From Cladocopium goreaui (Eukaryota > Sar > Dinophyceae > Suessiales > Symbiodiniaceae): a stretch of DNA of 64,000 nucleotides. Below, piece by piece: positions 30,546 through 42,123 of this stretch. The position numbers and the translations under genes are program-made. The notes under the pieces were generated by a model that was given only the letters and a program-made list of their open reading frames with translations, was not told the origin of the DNA and did no database searches. Position 1 is the first letter of the stretch. Each line of letters starts with the position of its first letter. The stretch lies in NCBI GenBank assembly GCA_947184155.2, contig CAMXCT020001002.1, positions 516,013-580,012 of the forward strand, written 5' to 3'.

Positions 30546-31447
30546 TCAAGCGGCCTTTGGCAGGCGATGGCCTTTTGGCAATGGTGCAATTATGCATTGA
30601 AGGATGCTGGTGACGAGCCTTTAGTTATCAACATGGATGAGTCCAGCATTGGGTTTCACTGGGGCGCGTTGTCTGGGACAGTTGTTCGACAAGGTGCCCC
30701 GATGGATAAAGTTAAATCGCAGGCTCTCAAAGCCAGGGCCACATACATTTGCGCTGTCACCCATGATCCTGAAGTCCAGCAGCTTCTGCCCCAGGTGTTG
30801 CTGGGCAACAAGCGTCTTTTCCCAGCTGCGTTTGCCCGGCATGCTGCGGAGCTGTGTCCGCGGGTGTGGTTTGGAGAGAGAACTCCGCATGGAATACGCA
30901 CCGGTTGATGGCCAGATACTTGCGACTCCTCTGTGACAGATTGGGGGCTATTTTGGAATCCCGCCAGGTGTTGTTGTTGCTAGACTTGGCACCGTGCCAC
31001 CTGCATGATTCTTTGTTTGATTTGGCTTATTCCCTGGGATTGCGTCTCCTATTTGTGCCTCCTGGCATGACGTCCTTACTTCAGCCATGCGACACTCACA
31101 TCTTTGCTGCTTTCAAGCATAATGTGCAAGAGTCATGGAGACGAAGAAGGGCTGCAGCTCCAGATGGACAGGTGAGCTTGGAACTGTGGTTGGAAATTGT
31201 AGCAAATGCCACCAAAAAGCTGTCGTCGAAGCCATGGAAGCATGCGTTTGAAAGTGATGGTATTCTTGGATATCAGCATCGTATTTCTTCTCCCTTGCTC
31301 AGCAAGCTCGGATGGGTGGATGCGCCGCCCGTTCCCTCAACAATGCCTTCTGGTGGTTTGCCTGACTGCCTGTTCCCTTTGAAGTGGCAAGGAAATGCGG
31401 CAAAATACATCCAATGGAACCCTCATGCGGTCCGCACCCTAGACTGA
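30546..31447 (+). pseudogene. Transposase catalytic exon, copy B1, frameshifted
   Basis: Same domain as 40,789-41,694, but the bases at about 30,864-30,870 read GGGTGTGG where the intact copies read GGGTGGTGG. This single-base loss moves the frame between the first and second catalytic Asp. The two halves are open as 30,543-30,908 and 30,854-31,447. Confidence 0.75.
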
Positions 31448-31620
31448 GGGTACAACTTGTGGGAAAATAGTTTCTGCGCTGGCTGCACTGTGCAGCTTCT
31501 GCAGCAAAGCCGAAAGCCAAATCTGAATTGTTGACGATTTTTTGGCTCAAACATTTGCTGCTCGGATAGGTGCACTGCTATTCAATGCTATTCTTGATTG
31601 CGCGCGCACGCTTGTTAGCC

Positions 31621-32229
31621 ATGTGTGACCAACTAGCGGAGGTGCAAAAGAAGATTGCTAACTTGCAACGGCATATCAGAAGAGCCAAGCAGAGAGAAAC
31701 AGCTCGGGAAGAAATTGTTGGCCAACAAGCTCTGGTTGTCTTTATTTTTTCAGGCTATCGTGCCGATGTCGCTGGTCACTTCCACCTTTCCAGATCCAAA
31801 CGTTGCATGTCGCTGGACAGTGCAGTGGCTCACGTTGAGTGGGAGTACATCAAAGCTCCTTTGGAAGACAAGGTCATGCTCATGTTGGACCCTTACCGAC
31901 AATATCCGATACATCGGCTACTGGCAGCCTTTCGCTACCTAGTGCTGTTCCAACTGCGTGAGTGGGTTCAGAAAATGAATTATGAATTTGGAGTGGCCCC
32001 ATCGCGGCGCATGATGGTCGACCGCGTCCAGCATTTGCTGCCCGACAGTTGGCCTGTTGACTTGCAGGCGCGGCTACTTCGCCCATTAGCAACTGCACGC
32101 GGCCAGCGCAGGTACCTTGCGGCCTTCAGGAATCGCTTTGGGTGCAAACTTGGCAAGCTACGGACGAGTCCACCAATGTCGTTGCAGGAGAAGCAGTCCA
32201 AGGCACGGGTGGTTGATTGGCTGGGTTAG
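31621..32229 (+). CDS. Transposase N-terminal exon, copy B1', intact frame
   Basis: MCDQLAEVQKKIANLQRHI starts a basic coiled coil. A region with SGYRADVAGHFHL and a basic helical DNA-binding-like end (RRYLAAFRNRFGCKLGKL) follow, to a TAG at 32,229. In the pogo/Tigger class this position is taken by helix-turn-helix domains that bind the ends of the element. The frame is open, but the catalytic exon of this copy is broken. Confidence 0.55.
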   Translation: MCDQLAEVQKKIANLQRHIRRAKQRETAREEIVGQQALVVFIFSGYRADVAGHFHLSRSKRCMSLDSAVAHVEWEYIKAPLEDKVMLMLDPYRQYPIHRLLAAFRYLVLFQLREWVQKMNYEFGVAPSRRMMVDRVQHLLPDSWPVDLQARLLRPLATARGQRRYLAAFRNRFGCKLGKLRTSPPMSLQEKQSKARVVDWLG

Positions 32230-32420
32230 TGTTGTGCAAGCAGATTTGTAAAGGTTTCTTTGAGATGCTGTGTTGACATTCGGTCAATATTTGGGTATTC
32301 CGGTAAAATGCTGATTTGCTGTTTGTAGGACCATGACAAATCACAACCTCCGGTTCTTGCAGTTTTGAAGCATACAGTGCAAGTTTTGGATCTCATTTGT
32401 ACGCATTTTTGATTCCAAAT

Positions 32421-32551
32421 GCGGACCCCGTTTTGGGGTCCAAAAAGCGGACCCCAAAGTGCAGATGACCAAGGTTTCTCACTTCCTAGCCAAATTGCTT
32501 GTCATTTTGGGTCCGGAAAATAGACCCCAAAATGGGGTCCGCTTTTTGGAC
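32421..32551. repeat. GGGGTCC/GGACCCC inverted repeat, copy B1'
   Basis: As at 30,401-30,530, with one substitution in the right arm (CAAAATGGGG). Confidence 0.7.
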
Positions 32552-32567
32552 TGAAAATGATCATTGT

Positions 32568-33472
32568 CAAGCGGCCTTTGGCAGGCGATGGCCTTTTGGC
32601 AATGGTGCAATTATGCATTGAAGGATGCTGGTGACGAGCTTTTAGTTATCAACATGGATGAGTCCAGCATTGGGTTTCACTGGGGCGCGTTGTCTGGGAC
32701 AGTTGTTCGACAAGGTGCCCCGATGGATGGATAAAGTTAAATCGCAAGCTCTCAAAGCCAGGGCCACATACATTTGCGCTGTCACCCATGATCCTGAAGT
32801 CCAGCAGCTTCTGCCCCAGGTGTTGCTGGGCAACAAGCGTCTTTTCCCAGCTGCGTTTGCCCGGCATGCTGCGGAGCTGTGTCCGCGGGTGTGGTTTGGA
32901 GAGAGAACTCCGCATGGAATACGCACCGGTTGATGGCCAGATACTTGCGACTCCTCTGTGACAGATTGGGGGCTATTTTGGAATCCCGCCAGGTGTTGTT
33001 GTTGCTAGACTTGGCACCGTGCCACCTGCATGATTCTTTGTTTGATTTGGCTTATTCCCTGGGATTGCGTCTCCTATTTGTGCCTCCTGGCATGACGTCC
33101 TTACTTCAGCCATGCGACACTCACATCTTTGCTGCTTTCAAGCATAATGTGCAAGAGTCATGGAGACGAAGAAGGGCTGCAGCTCCAGATGGACAGGTGA
33201 GCTTGGAACTGTGGTTGGAAATTGTCGCAAATGCCACCAAAAAGCTGTCGTCGAAGCCATGGAAGCATGCGTTTGAAAGTGATGGTATTCTAGGATATCA
33301 GCATCGTATTTCTTCTCCCTTGCTCAGCAAGCTCGGATGGGTGGATGCGCCGCCCGTTCCCTCAACAATGCCTTCTGGTGGTTTGCCTGACTGCCTGTTC
33401 CCTTTGAAGTGGCAAGGAAATGCGGCAAAATACATCCAATGGAACCCTCATGCGGTCCGCACCCTAGACTGA
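32568..33472 (+). pseudogene. Transposase catalytic exon, copy B1', frameshifted
   Basis: Carries the GGGTGTGG deletion of B1 (near 32,888) and in addition a four-base GATG insertion at about 32,725, so the frame is broken twice. The second and third catalytic Asp remain in the frame 32,879-33,472. Confidence 0.75.
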
Positions 33473-33520
33473 GGGTACAACTTGTGGGAAAATAGTTTGT
33501 GCGCTGCACTGGGGGGGCTG

Positions 33521-33901
33521 TGTCCAGGGGCTTCAAAATTGAAGTGCAAAAGCGGCGCCAGTTTTGGGGTCCACCTTGTCGGCCAGGAAATTACAAAAGA
33601 CGAGTTGGCAAGGCTCAAGGGCCACCGCTCCGACTTGCGCAAAGCAATGCGAGAGAATCGCAAGGCAGCTAAGAATGCAGCAAAGCGGAAGAAGCGACTT
33701 GTCAAGGCGCTGTCCATGCAGATTTACGCAGTGCAAAGAAATCTTGGTGGAAGTCGTTTATACTGTCTGCTTGCTAAAGCTGGTTTATGGTCCTTGCGGA
33801 CAGCGAATGTAAGCAGCGTTTCTAAAAGACAAAGTGCTAGGTTAAAAGATACAGAGAACAAATGTGAGCTCGATGTTTTCAAGCAGTTTGGAACAAAGTA
33901 A
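33521..33901 (+). CDS. Basic coiled-coil ORF of module A, copy 2
   Basis: As copy 1, but it keeps the longer C-terminus (SVSKRQSARLKDTENKCELD to FGTK). The open frame begins upstream in module B (33,482), so it may be read from B into A. Confidence 0.4.
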   Translation, partial: CPGASKLKCKSGASFGVHLVGQEITKDELARLKGHRSDLRKAMRENRKAAKNAAKRKKRLVKALSMQIYAVQRNLGGSRLYCLLAKAGLWSLRTANVSSVSKRQSARLKDTENKCELDVFKQFGTK

Positions 33902-34153
33902 GAGGTCAAAAAGAACCCCGAACTGGCGAATGTGCAAAGGTAAAACGGATTTGAGTTTGTCGCTTGGAGACACCCCTGTCAGTCCACGTGCATTTGAGTT
34001 TGTCGCTTGGAGACACCCCTGTCAGTCCACTCCCTGTACAAGGAGATTGCAGGTCGCAGGTGTGACCTGCAAGGGTCGTAGGTGGAGGTTTGAGGGTCGT
34101 AGGCGGGCTTGCAGGGTTGCAGGTAGGGTGTACCTTACACACCGTGGTGGTGG

Positions 34154-34544
34154 TACACCTTAAACACTGGTGTGGTTCACCTTAAACACCGGGGGTGTGG
34201 TACACCTTAAACACCGGTGTGGTTCACCTTAAACACCAGGGTGTGGTACACCTTAAACACCGGTGTGGTTCACCTTAAACACCAGGGGTGTGGTACACCT
34301 TAAACACCGGTGTGGTTCACCTTAAACACCAGGGTGTGGTACACCTTAAACACCGGTGTGGTTCACCTTAAACACCAGGGGTGTGGTACACCTTAAACAC
34401 CGGTGTGGTTCACCTTAAACACCAGGGTGTGGTACACCTTAAACACCGGTGTGGTTCACCTTAAACACCAGGGGTGTGGTACACCTTAAACACCGGTGTG
34501 GTTCACCTTAAACACCAGGGGTGTGGTACACCTTAAACACCGGG
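34154..34544 (+). repeat. 47-bp minisatellite in module A, copy 2
   Basis: 391 bp, about eight units, one unit fewer than copies 1 and 3. Confidence 0.95.
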
Positions 34545-34997
34545 ATTTGAGGCCGTAGGTTTGACCTGGACGGGCGGTAGGTAGACCCGTGAGGGCGGTA
34601 GGCGGTAGGTTGTGTTTAGACACCGGGCTTTGTTTGGGGCCTTGCTGCTTGTGGGCTGGTTAGTCTACACCGCGCGGTTGCCACAGTGCGCTTGTTTGGG
34701 GTCGCAGGCTTGGCCTTGAAGGGTTGTAGGTGCAGCGGTGCGGGATGTTGGTGTGCTGATTGTGGTTTGAAGGTGGCCAGATATAGGTTCTTAATTTGGG
34801 AGCTTGAAACGCGTAGTTCTCCAAGACCACATGGGCAGCATTCCCCCATAGTATTGCCACCGATGTTTGGGTGGCAAGCAGATGTTTCTCTTAACCTTCG
34901 GTGGAATCGCTTGGATCTTTTCTTGTAGGGGTCTAGTTGACCATAAAGCGTTTGAATGTTAGTGGCGAATCTGTACACCAGTCTGTTGTTCCTGCAG

Positions 34998-35177
34998 GCG
35001 GCCAAAATGTTGTCCACCGCAGATTTGAAGCTCCTGGTCGAAGCCAAGGAGGCAGGGAGCATGTTTCAAAGGTTTTTCATACCGGGCCAGAGCAATGCTG
35101 TCCTGAGGCGGAGGCTGCAGAGTTGGCGAGAGCCCCCAACTAGGCGTGGTAGAGTTAGAGAGCCTGGTTGGTTTTGA
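34998..35177 (+). CDS. AAK-LS-DL exon-like ORF, copy 2
   Basis: Same peptide as at 24,833-25,012. Confidence 0.4.
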   Translation, partial: AAKMLSTADLKLLVEAKEAGSMFQRFFIPGQSNAVLRRRLQSWREPPTRRGRVREPGWF

Positions 35178-36700
35178 CTGCTGAACCAGTCATTCCAAGC
35201 TCACATTTCATACTAAGAGAGGTCCCGCACTGGAGTGGCAGGAAAGGTCTGCATTGGTATGTTTTGGTTGAGAATGAGCCATGCAGCGTCCATTCTGTCA
35301 ATGCCGTACCGAACCTGCGGCAGTTTCGTTTTTGATCATGTCCGTGTCACATTTGACTGAAAGAGAGAGAGCCTGCATTTGAAACACAGTAATAAAAGTG
35401 TTCTGTCTCAGAATGGACAGCGCCCATGCTATCAATGCCGCTCCGAGCCAACCTCATTGTTGTCGTTGTTTTGATTGTGACATGTGCTTGCAGGGAGATC
35501 GGGCAGAATGAGAGGTGCGTGAGGCTCGCAGGAGCCTTTGCCTCGCAGAGCATGGGAAACTACAGTTGCAGTGGTGCAGACCACAGGCCCCAAGGTACAG
35601 TTGGAGTGGCATAGATCACTCACTTGAGTGGCCTTCGGTTGTGTAGCTGCTTTTCACTCTGCCCGGCTCGTGACACAGACGACCAAAGTGCGACAGCAAA
35701 TGGGAAACTCGTCGCAACAGCCAGTTTGCTTGTAATTTGCCGCACAGTGCTGGCCGATGATTGCGTATAACATAATCTGATCTGTCAAGCAAGGGATGAA
35801 TATGGAATCGGGGCTTGCGAAACAAGATTTAGGAAACCCATTTTGTCAGCTAAACATCTTGTTTTGCCAGTTGTTGTCACAAAGGGTTTTTGGACCACAT
35901 TGAACATTGAACAAGACTTATGAGACCTCTTCCCCATGCGCGCCTTTGGTTTTGGCAATCCTCGTCGGTAGAGTTAACTGGACAACCGTCTTTCTATGGG
36001 AAGAGATGTGAGCTTGAATTGCCTGAGGTTATAGATCCCGGGTAAGACTTCTGGACTTTATTATTTGTAGCCGTGACGAGGCCTGCAGTCTTGTAGTTGC
36101 AGCTTCGAGCACAGCCATTTCCTGTCCACCTGCAGCATGTTTGTATGTTTCCTAGTTGTTCCTAGTTTGGTTAACATGTTTGCCGTGTCTTGTAGCAGTG
36201 CTGGGTTCCCAAGTCTGAAGTGTCAGAGTGGTAGGTCCTTGCATGATGTACGGGAATGCATGTGGTGCTCGCGATTTTCTCTGTGTAGCTGATCAGCCGC
36301 TTCTGCCTCAGAAACTTTGACCTCAGGAGTCGGCAGTCATCTGTCAGCTTAGTGCAACACATGACGCGCATTTGCTTTTGACCATGGCAGCTCCTGGTTT
36401 TCTACAAACCGCATTTATAGCACGGCCATGTGATTAGCTTGGTTGCTTTGACAGCATTATGTCAGAGTCAGTCGTGACACTTCGAAGGTGTTGTAGTCGT
36501 AGTTGCGTGTCATCCTATAGCCACTTGCTTCCAGGTACACACGCGCCGACCCAATGCATCTCCAAGACGGTGCAGGCGGGGTGATGAAGTGTACGGGTGT
36601 CGACATGGACATGTACCGGTTCGCGACTCCGTAGTGTCAGGACCTGCCCCTTCACCCCCGTAGACTCTTAGCGCCTTACTTCCCAATTCATTCTTAGTAG

Positions 36701-36896
36701 CTTGCGGAGGAGGTTCTTTCCCGACAGAAATAACATTGTATTTTTAGTTCGGGCGAAACCTCCTCCGCGTATTTTCCATTGCAAATGCCACCTGATTTGG
36801 CTATTACTCCTCCGCAAGGGTTTACTCCAAACCTACTCCGCACATTGTTTCCAATCAGAACTAACGCGTTGCTTTGCAGTAAAACTTCCTCCGCTG
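36701..36896 (+). promoter_or_regulatory. Candidate rolling-circle origin, copy 2
   Basis: Stem arms 36,704-36,715 and 36,757-36,768. Iteron-like repeats follow to 36,896. Stem, loop and iterons are unchanged from copy 1. Confidence 0.5.
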
Positions 36897-36927
36897 ATGT
36901 CCTGTGAGGCAGTGGTTTTGGTTCAAG

Positions 36928-38322
36928 ATGGTAGCTTCCGCTGTGCAGGTGGCGAAACGCGCCTTAGTTTCCTTGTTGTTGGCGTTGGCCCACCAATATG
37001 GAGTCTGCGTGAAGGTCACGCGGGAGAGCCCTGATCCTTTGGTGGAGAAAGCTTTCCGGTGCATCATCAAGAAGGTGCACCCTGACAAAGGAGGCTGTGT
37101 GGAACACGCTCAGCAGTTGCAACGAGCGCGGGAGGAATGGCAAACGGTGAAAGGGAGGAAGGACCCTGGTGGCCGACCAGCCCAAGCTTCCGCTATGTCT
37201 TTGGTAGGCAAGAAGGAGACAGGCCGCCAAGGGTATCGGATTCGTTCCGTTGCAGTGCTGTTGACGTACCATGGCGTGCAGCAGGATCAATGGCCAGCTT
37301 TCTTGACTTTTGTTCGTGATCATGTTGCTCATTGGGGAGTAGAGAAGTGGTGTGCTTCCATGGAGACATGTTCATCAGGCAAGCCACACGTCCACCTCAT
37401 GGTGCAATTCCACAAAGCCTTAGACAGCCGTGTGGTTGATGTGTTTTCCTTTGCTGCTGCCAGACCAAATGCGAGCTCCACAGATCTCTGTGGTGAAGGG
37501 CTGTCTGGGCGACAGTTGCAACGGTCCATTGACCGGGGGATGTTTTACGTCTTCGCAGACAAAATCGGCACACTCTTTGGCAAGGATGGGTTGCCGTTCA
37601 CAGAGGGCAATTATTTGCCATGCTGGGTTCGGTGTGAGAAGACCTACCAAGTCCTGGGCAAGTGGCCGGAGACGTTGTGGAAGCAACGTAAAATCAGCTC
37701 AGCCACTTATGAGAAATTGCTTTATTTGACAAGAGATGGTGTGCTCTCACGCAAACGAAATTTAGATGCTTGCAAGGACCATGAGGATAGTGCAGCTTTG
37801 ACTTTGGCCATGGCAGAGCGAGTTCAAAGGATTCGGTCCAACCCCAGCCTCTTCCGGCCGTTTCCGAAAGTGCCAGATGCTGAGGCTTGGCTCAAGCTTT
37901 TTCAAGCTGATGCCTTGCGCTACCCTATCTTGGTTGTGCTCGGGCCTTCCCGAGCAGGGAAAACTGAATGGGCCAAGAGCCTGTTCAAGCGACCTTTGGA
38001 ACTGAAGATAGGAACTTTGGAGTTTTTCCCAGAGACCATGAGGCACTTTCAGCGGGCCGTACATGATGGATTGGTCCTTGATGATGTGAGAGATTTGAAT
38101 TTCCTTGTCAGCCACCAGGAAAAGCTTCAGGGCAAGTATGATGCCTTAGTTGAATTCGGTTCAACTGCAGGTGGCACATGCGCATACCATCGCGATTTGT
38201 TTGGCGTGCCAGTGGTTGCAACAGTCAATTATTCAACGAAGAATTTAGATTATTTGGAGAATCACGATTGGCTTGCCAACCCTGGAAACAGGGTGGTGGT
38301 AGTGCTAAGCGGTTCCAATTGA
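36928..38322 (+). CDS. rep: J-domain/HUH/SF3 Rep, copy 2
   Basis: 464 aa, identical in sequence to copy 1, including HPDKGG, E146/H154/H156, Tyr207, GPSRAGKT and the DD of Walker B. Preceded by the same DinoSL-like sequence at 36,916-36,927. Confidence 0.85.
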   Translation: MVASAVQVAKRALVSLLLALAHQYGVCVKVTRESPDPLVEKAFRCIIKKVHPDKGGCVEHAQQLQRAREEWQTVKGRKDPGGRPAQASAMSLVGKKETGRQGYRIRSVAVLLTYHGVQQDQWPAFLTFVRDHVAHWGVEKWCASMETCSSGKPHVHLMVQFHKALDSRVVDVFSFAAARPNASSTDLCGEGLSGRQLQRSIDRGMFYVFADKIGTLFGKDGLPFTEGNYLPCWVRCEKTYQVLGKWPETLWKQRKISSATYEKLLYLTRDGVLSRKRNLDACKDHEDSAALTLAMAERVQRIRSNPSLFRPFPKVPDAEAWLKLFQADALRYPILVVLGPSRAGKTEWAKSLFKRPLELKIGTLEFFPETMRHFQRAVHDGLVLDDVRDLNFLVSHQEKLQGKYDALVEFGSTAGGTCAYHRDLFGVPVVATVNYSTKNLDYLENHDWLANPGNRVVVVLSGSN

Positions 38323-39844
38323 TTCTTAATTTGTTTTGCATAGGCTGACGCCCGACCTTCTTGCTAATGTGTTGAAAAAGGTGACATTTCATGTTTTGTC
38401 GCAGGTGGTCAAAACACATGTCCTGTTGTCTGCCTTTTCCCTGATGTTTGTTTCGTGATTTGTTGCAAGTTCACCAGTTTGCTGCTGATGGTTCGACAGG
38501 TCATTTCAAACAGTTTCGAATCCAGTCAATGCAGCTTCTGATTTTGCCAACGTGTCAGCTGGTTTGATGTTTTCCTTTGGCATTTCTTTCTGTATTGACC
38601 ATGTTGTGGCTGACTGTGGTTTCATTTGATCGACCTGGCAGGCTGAGACTTTGCGATTCAGCTGTGAGCTTCGACATTGCCTGGAGGTGCGCTTCCAAGG
38701 GCTATTTTGGGCAAGATCCGCACAGTTTTGAGTCCAGTCTTTGCTCCATGTGTCAGCAAGGTTTCGGCAGGTCCCTTCAAACAGTTTTGACTCCAGTCAA
38801 TGCAGCTTCTGATTTTGCTAAAGTGTCAGCTGGTGCTTTTGCCCTTTGATGTTGTCCTTTTGCATTGGGTTTTGTGTTGACTGATACTTCTCCGAAATAT
38901 CCGATACGTCAGCCAGCGTACCTATACTTTTGCAGTTTTTATGCGCCCGTTTTTCTGTGTGGAACATGGCTGTTACCATGGAAGGTGCTGCTATTTGATC
39001 CCTTTAGAGTGTGAGTGCTGACGAGAGATCTTTGCCACTTGATTTTTTAGAGGCGATGTTCTGCCAGAGAACGTGAGAAAGGTCAGGCTACCTGATTTTT
39101 AAATACTTACAAGCTTCTGTTTCTTGGCAATTTCCTAGAACTGCCGCTTCTGGATTTGAGCATGGCCCGGCCTTGGTGAAGCGTAGGCTTCTAAGCAAAC
39201 ACGAAACAATCAGAAGATCTTCAATGCTTAAGGTATGATGCAGGGATGATGGAACCATGTTGGAATGGAGCGCTGAGTCTTGAGTTTCAATGGCTGACAT
39301 TATGACATCAAGAGAGTTTATTGACGCTTTGACTTTGTTTCACATTGTAGGTCGTACTGGAGCATGGGTGCCTGGAGAAGCCAGCAGCTGAGAAATGCCA
39401 CAGCAGCAGACCGCCTGTGCGCATTTTGTTGTTGGTGTTGAGGGTTTCAATGACTGCTGCCGTTTGTTGTTGTGTCATACCTAGCGGCAACTTGTGTTCA
39501 AGCCTTAGACCTTAGAGTTTGCTACTGCCTGCGCAAGTTTTGTCTTGTGGAAGTGGTCGCCCATGCCGCCCAAAGCAGCTGCGAAAGCGAAGTCGAAGGC
39601 TGAGGACTTGGGATTGGGGGTTCCGTTGTGCATTGGACATGTATTTTCAGTCAAGGTTTGGAACCCCAAAACGGGGTCCAGAAAGAGGCTTGAATTCCAG
39701 GGCCTCACTGAAAGACCTCCATTGTGCAGCTTCTGCAGCAAAGCCGAAAGCCAAATCTGAATTGTTGACGATTTTTTGGCTCAAACATTTGCTGCTCGGA
39801 TAGGTGCACTGCTATTCTTGATTGCGCGCGCACGCTTGTTAGCC

Positions 39845-40453
39845 ATGTGTGACCAACTAGCGGAGGTGCAAAAGAAGATTGCTAACTTGCAACGGCATAT
39901 CAGAAGAGCCAAGCAGAGAGAAACAGCTCGGGAAGAAATTGTTGACCAACAAGCTCTGGTTGTCTTTATTTTTTCAGGCTATCGTGCCGATGTCGCTGGT
40001 CACTTCCACCTTTCCAGATCCAAACGTTGCATGTCGCTGGACAGTGCAGTGGCTCACGTTGAGTGGGAGTACATCAGAGCTCCTTTGGAAGACAAGGTCA
40101 TGCTCATGTTGGACCCTTACCGACAATATCCGATACATCGGCTACTGGCAGCCTTTCGCTACCTAGTGCTGTTCCAACTGCGTGAGTGGGTTCAGAAAAT
40201 GAATTATGAATTTGGAGTGGCCCCATCGCGGCGCATGATGGTCGACCGCGTCCAGCATTTGCTGCCCGACAGTTGGCCTGTTGACTTGCAGGCGCGGCTA
40301 CTTCGCCCATTAGCAACTGCACGCGGCCAGCGCAGGTACCTTGCGGCCTTCAGGAATCGCTTTGGGTGCAAACTTGGCAAGCTACGGACGAGTCCACCAA
40401 TGTCGTTGCAGGAGAAGCAGTCCAAGGCACGGGTGGTTGATTGGCTGGGTTAG
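39845..40453 (+). CDS. Transposase N-terminal exon, copy B2
   Basis: Intact frame from the ATG at 39,845 to a TAG at 40,453 (202 codons). Basic coiled coil first, then the DNA-binding-like segment. GGTTAGTG at its end (about 40,446-40,453) could be a GT splice donor to the catalytic exon, with acceptors such as TGTTTGTAG (about 40,552). A DinoSL-like TTTTGGCTCAA lies at 39,774-39,784. Confidence 0.6.
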   Translation: MCDQLAEVQKKIANLQRHIRRAKQRETAREEIVDQQALVVFIFSGYRADVAGHFHLSRSKRCMSLDSAVAHVEWEYIRAPLEDKVMLMLDPYRQYPIHRLLAAFRYLVLFQLREWVQKMNYEFGVAPSRRMMVDRVQHLLPDSWPVDLQARLLRPLATARGQRRYLAAFRNRFGCKLGKLRTSPPMSLQEKQSKARVVDWLG

Positions 40454-40644
40454 TGTTGTGCAAGCAGATTTGTAAAGGTTTCTTTGAGATGCAGTGTTGA
40501 CATTCGGTCAATATTTGGGTATTCCGGTAAAATGCTGATTTGCTGTTTGTAGGACCATGACAAATCACAACCTCCGGTTCTTGCAGTTTTGAAGCATACA
40601 GTGCAAGTTTTGGATCTCATTTGTACGCATTTTTGATTCCAAAT

Positions 40645-40776
40645 GCGGACCCCGTTTTGGGGTCCAAAAAGCGGACCCCAAAGTGCAGATGACCAAGGTT
40701 TCTCACTTCCTAGCCAAATTGCTTGTCATTTTTGGGTCCGGAAAATAGACCCCAAAATGGGGTCCGCTTTTTGGAC
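40645..40776. repeat. GGGGTCC/GGACCCC inverted repeat, copy B2
   Basis: As in the other B copies. It lies in the presumed intron. Confidence 0.7.
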
Positions 40777-40788
40777 TGAAAATGATCA

Positions 40789-41694
40789 TTGTCAAGCGGC
40801 CTTTGGCAGGCGATGGCCTTTTGGCAATGGTGCAATTATGCATTGAAGGATGCTGGTGACGAGCCTTTAGTTATCAACATGGATGAGTCCAGCATTGGGT
40901 TTCACTGGGGCGCGTTGTCTGGGACAGTTGTTCGACAAGGTGCCCCGATGGATAAAGTTAAATCGCAGGCTCTCAAAGCCAGGGCCACATACATTTGCGC
41001 TGTCACCCATGATCCTGAAGTCCAGCAGCTTCTGCCCCAGGTGTTGCTGGGCAACAAGCGTCTTTTCCCAGCTGCGTTTGCCCGGCATGCTGCGGAGCTG
41101 TGTCCGCGGGTGGTGGTTTGGAGAGAGAACTCCGCATGGAATACGCACCGGTTGATGGCCAGATACTTGCGACTCCTCTGTGACAGATTGGGGGCTATTT
41201 TGGAATCCCGCCAGGTGTTGTTGTTGCTAGACTTGGCACCGTGCCACCTGCATGATTCTTTGTTTGATTTGGCTTATTCCCTGGGATTGCGTCTCCTATT
41301 TGTGCCTCCTGGCATGACGTCCTTACTTCAGCCATGCGACACTCACATCTTTGCTGCTTTCAAGCATAATGTGCAAGAGTCATGGAGACGAAGAAGGGCT
41401 GCAGCTCCAGATGGACAGGTGAGCTTGGAACTGTGGTTGGAAATTGTCGCAAATGCCACCAAAAAGCTGTCGTCGAAGCCATGGAAGCATGCGTTTGAAA
41501 GTGATGGTATTCTTGGATATCAGCATCGTATTTCTTCTCCCTTGCTCAGCAAGCTCGGATGGGTGGATGCGCCGCCCGTTCCCTCAACAATGCCTTCTGG
41601 TGGTTTGCCTGACTGCCTGTTCCCTTTGAAGTGGCAAGGAAATGCGGCAAAATACATCCAATGGAACCCTCATGCGGTCCGCACCCTAGACTGA
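40789..41694 (+). CDS. Pogo/Tigger-like DDE transposase, catalytic exon, copy B2
   Basis: Open for 301 codons. Since no ATG starts the frame, it is probably an exon joined to the upstream ORF. Catalytic triad: D32 (VINMDESS), D148 (LLLLDLAPCH) and D184 (LLQPCDTH), with 35 residues between the second and third, a DD35D pattern. The sequence around D148 and VPPGMTSLLQPCD is characteristic of the DDE_1 (pogo/Tigger/Tc1-mariner) superfamily. The enzyme cuts and rejoins element ends. The matching inverted termini were not found, so the size of the mobile unit is unknown. Confidence 0.75.
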   Translation: MSSGLWQAMAFWQWCNYALKDAGDEPLVINMDESSIGFHWGALSGTVVRQGAPMDKVKSQALKARATYICAVTHDPEVQQLLPQVLLGNKRLFPAAFARHAAELCPRVVVWRENSAWNTHRLMARYLRLLCDRLGAILESRQVLLLLDLAPCHLHDSLFDLAYSLGLRLLFVPPGMTSLLQPCDTHIFAAFKHNVQESWRRRRAAAPDGQVSLELWLEIVANATKKLSSKPWKHAFESDGILGYQHRISSPLLSKLGWVDAPPVPSTMPSGGLPDCLFPLKWQGNAAKYIQWNPHAVRTLD

Positions 41695-41742
41695 GGGTAC
41701 AACTTGTGGGAAAATAGTTTGTGCGCTGCACTGGGGGGGCTG

Positions 41743-42123
41743 TGTCCAGGGGCTTCAAAATTGAAGTGCAAAAGCGGCGCCAGTTTTGGGGTCCACCTTG
41801 TCGGCCAGGAAATTACAAAAGACGAGTTGGCAAGGCTCAAGGGCCAGCGCTCCGACTTGCGCAAAGCAATGCGAGAGAATCGCAAGGCAGCTAAGAATGC
41901 AGCAAAGCGGAAGAAGCGACTTGTCAAGGCGCTGTCCATGCAGATTTACGCAGTGCAAAGAAATCTTGGTGGAAGTCGTTTATACTGTCTGCTTGCTAAA
42001 ACTGGTTTATGGTCCTTGCGGACAGCGAATGTAAGCAGCGTTTCTAAAAGACAAAGTGCTAGGTTAAAAGATACAGAGAACAAATGTGAGCTCGATGTTT
42101 TCAAGCAGTTTGGAACAAAGTAA
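41743..42123 (+). CDS. Basic coiled-coil ORF of module A, copy 3
   Basis: As copy 2. The open frame begins in module B at 41,704. Confidence 0.4.
   Translation, partial: CPGASKLKCKSGASFGVHLVGQEITKDELARLKGQRSDLRKAMRENRKAAKNAAKRKKRLVKALSMQIYAVQRNLGGSRLYCLLAKTGLWSLRTANVSSVSKRQSARLKDTENKCELDVFKQFGTK

Larger units (their letters stand above)
29482..31490 (+). mobile_element. Module B, copy 1 (pogo-like transposase module)
   Basis: About 2.0 kb from TGCAGCTTCTGCAGC to TGCGCTGGCTGCACTG. It is followed directly by a second B. Edges share only short inverse similarity (GTGCAGC). It may be a transposon, or the 3' part of a larger gene that is duplicated with it. Confidence 0.7.
31491..33510 (+). mobile_element. 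Module B, copy 1' (direct duplicate)
   Basis: Tandem duplicate of 29,482-31,490, offset 2,009 bp. It has six T's in the run at about 31,750, but a GATG insertion at about 32,725 and the same GGGTGTGG deletion as B1, so the two copies arose from a common damaged one. Confidence 0.75.
33511..39724 (+). mobile_element. Module A, copy 2
   Basis: Same layout as copy 1, with the 80-bp segment at about 35,201-35,280 that copy 1 lacks and a shorter minisatellite. Confidence 0.75.
39725..41732 (+). mobile_element. Module B, copy 2
   Basis: Single B with both transposase exons open. With B3 it is the best candidate for an active transposase. Confidence 0.75.
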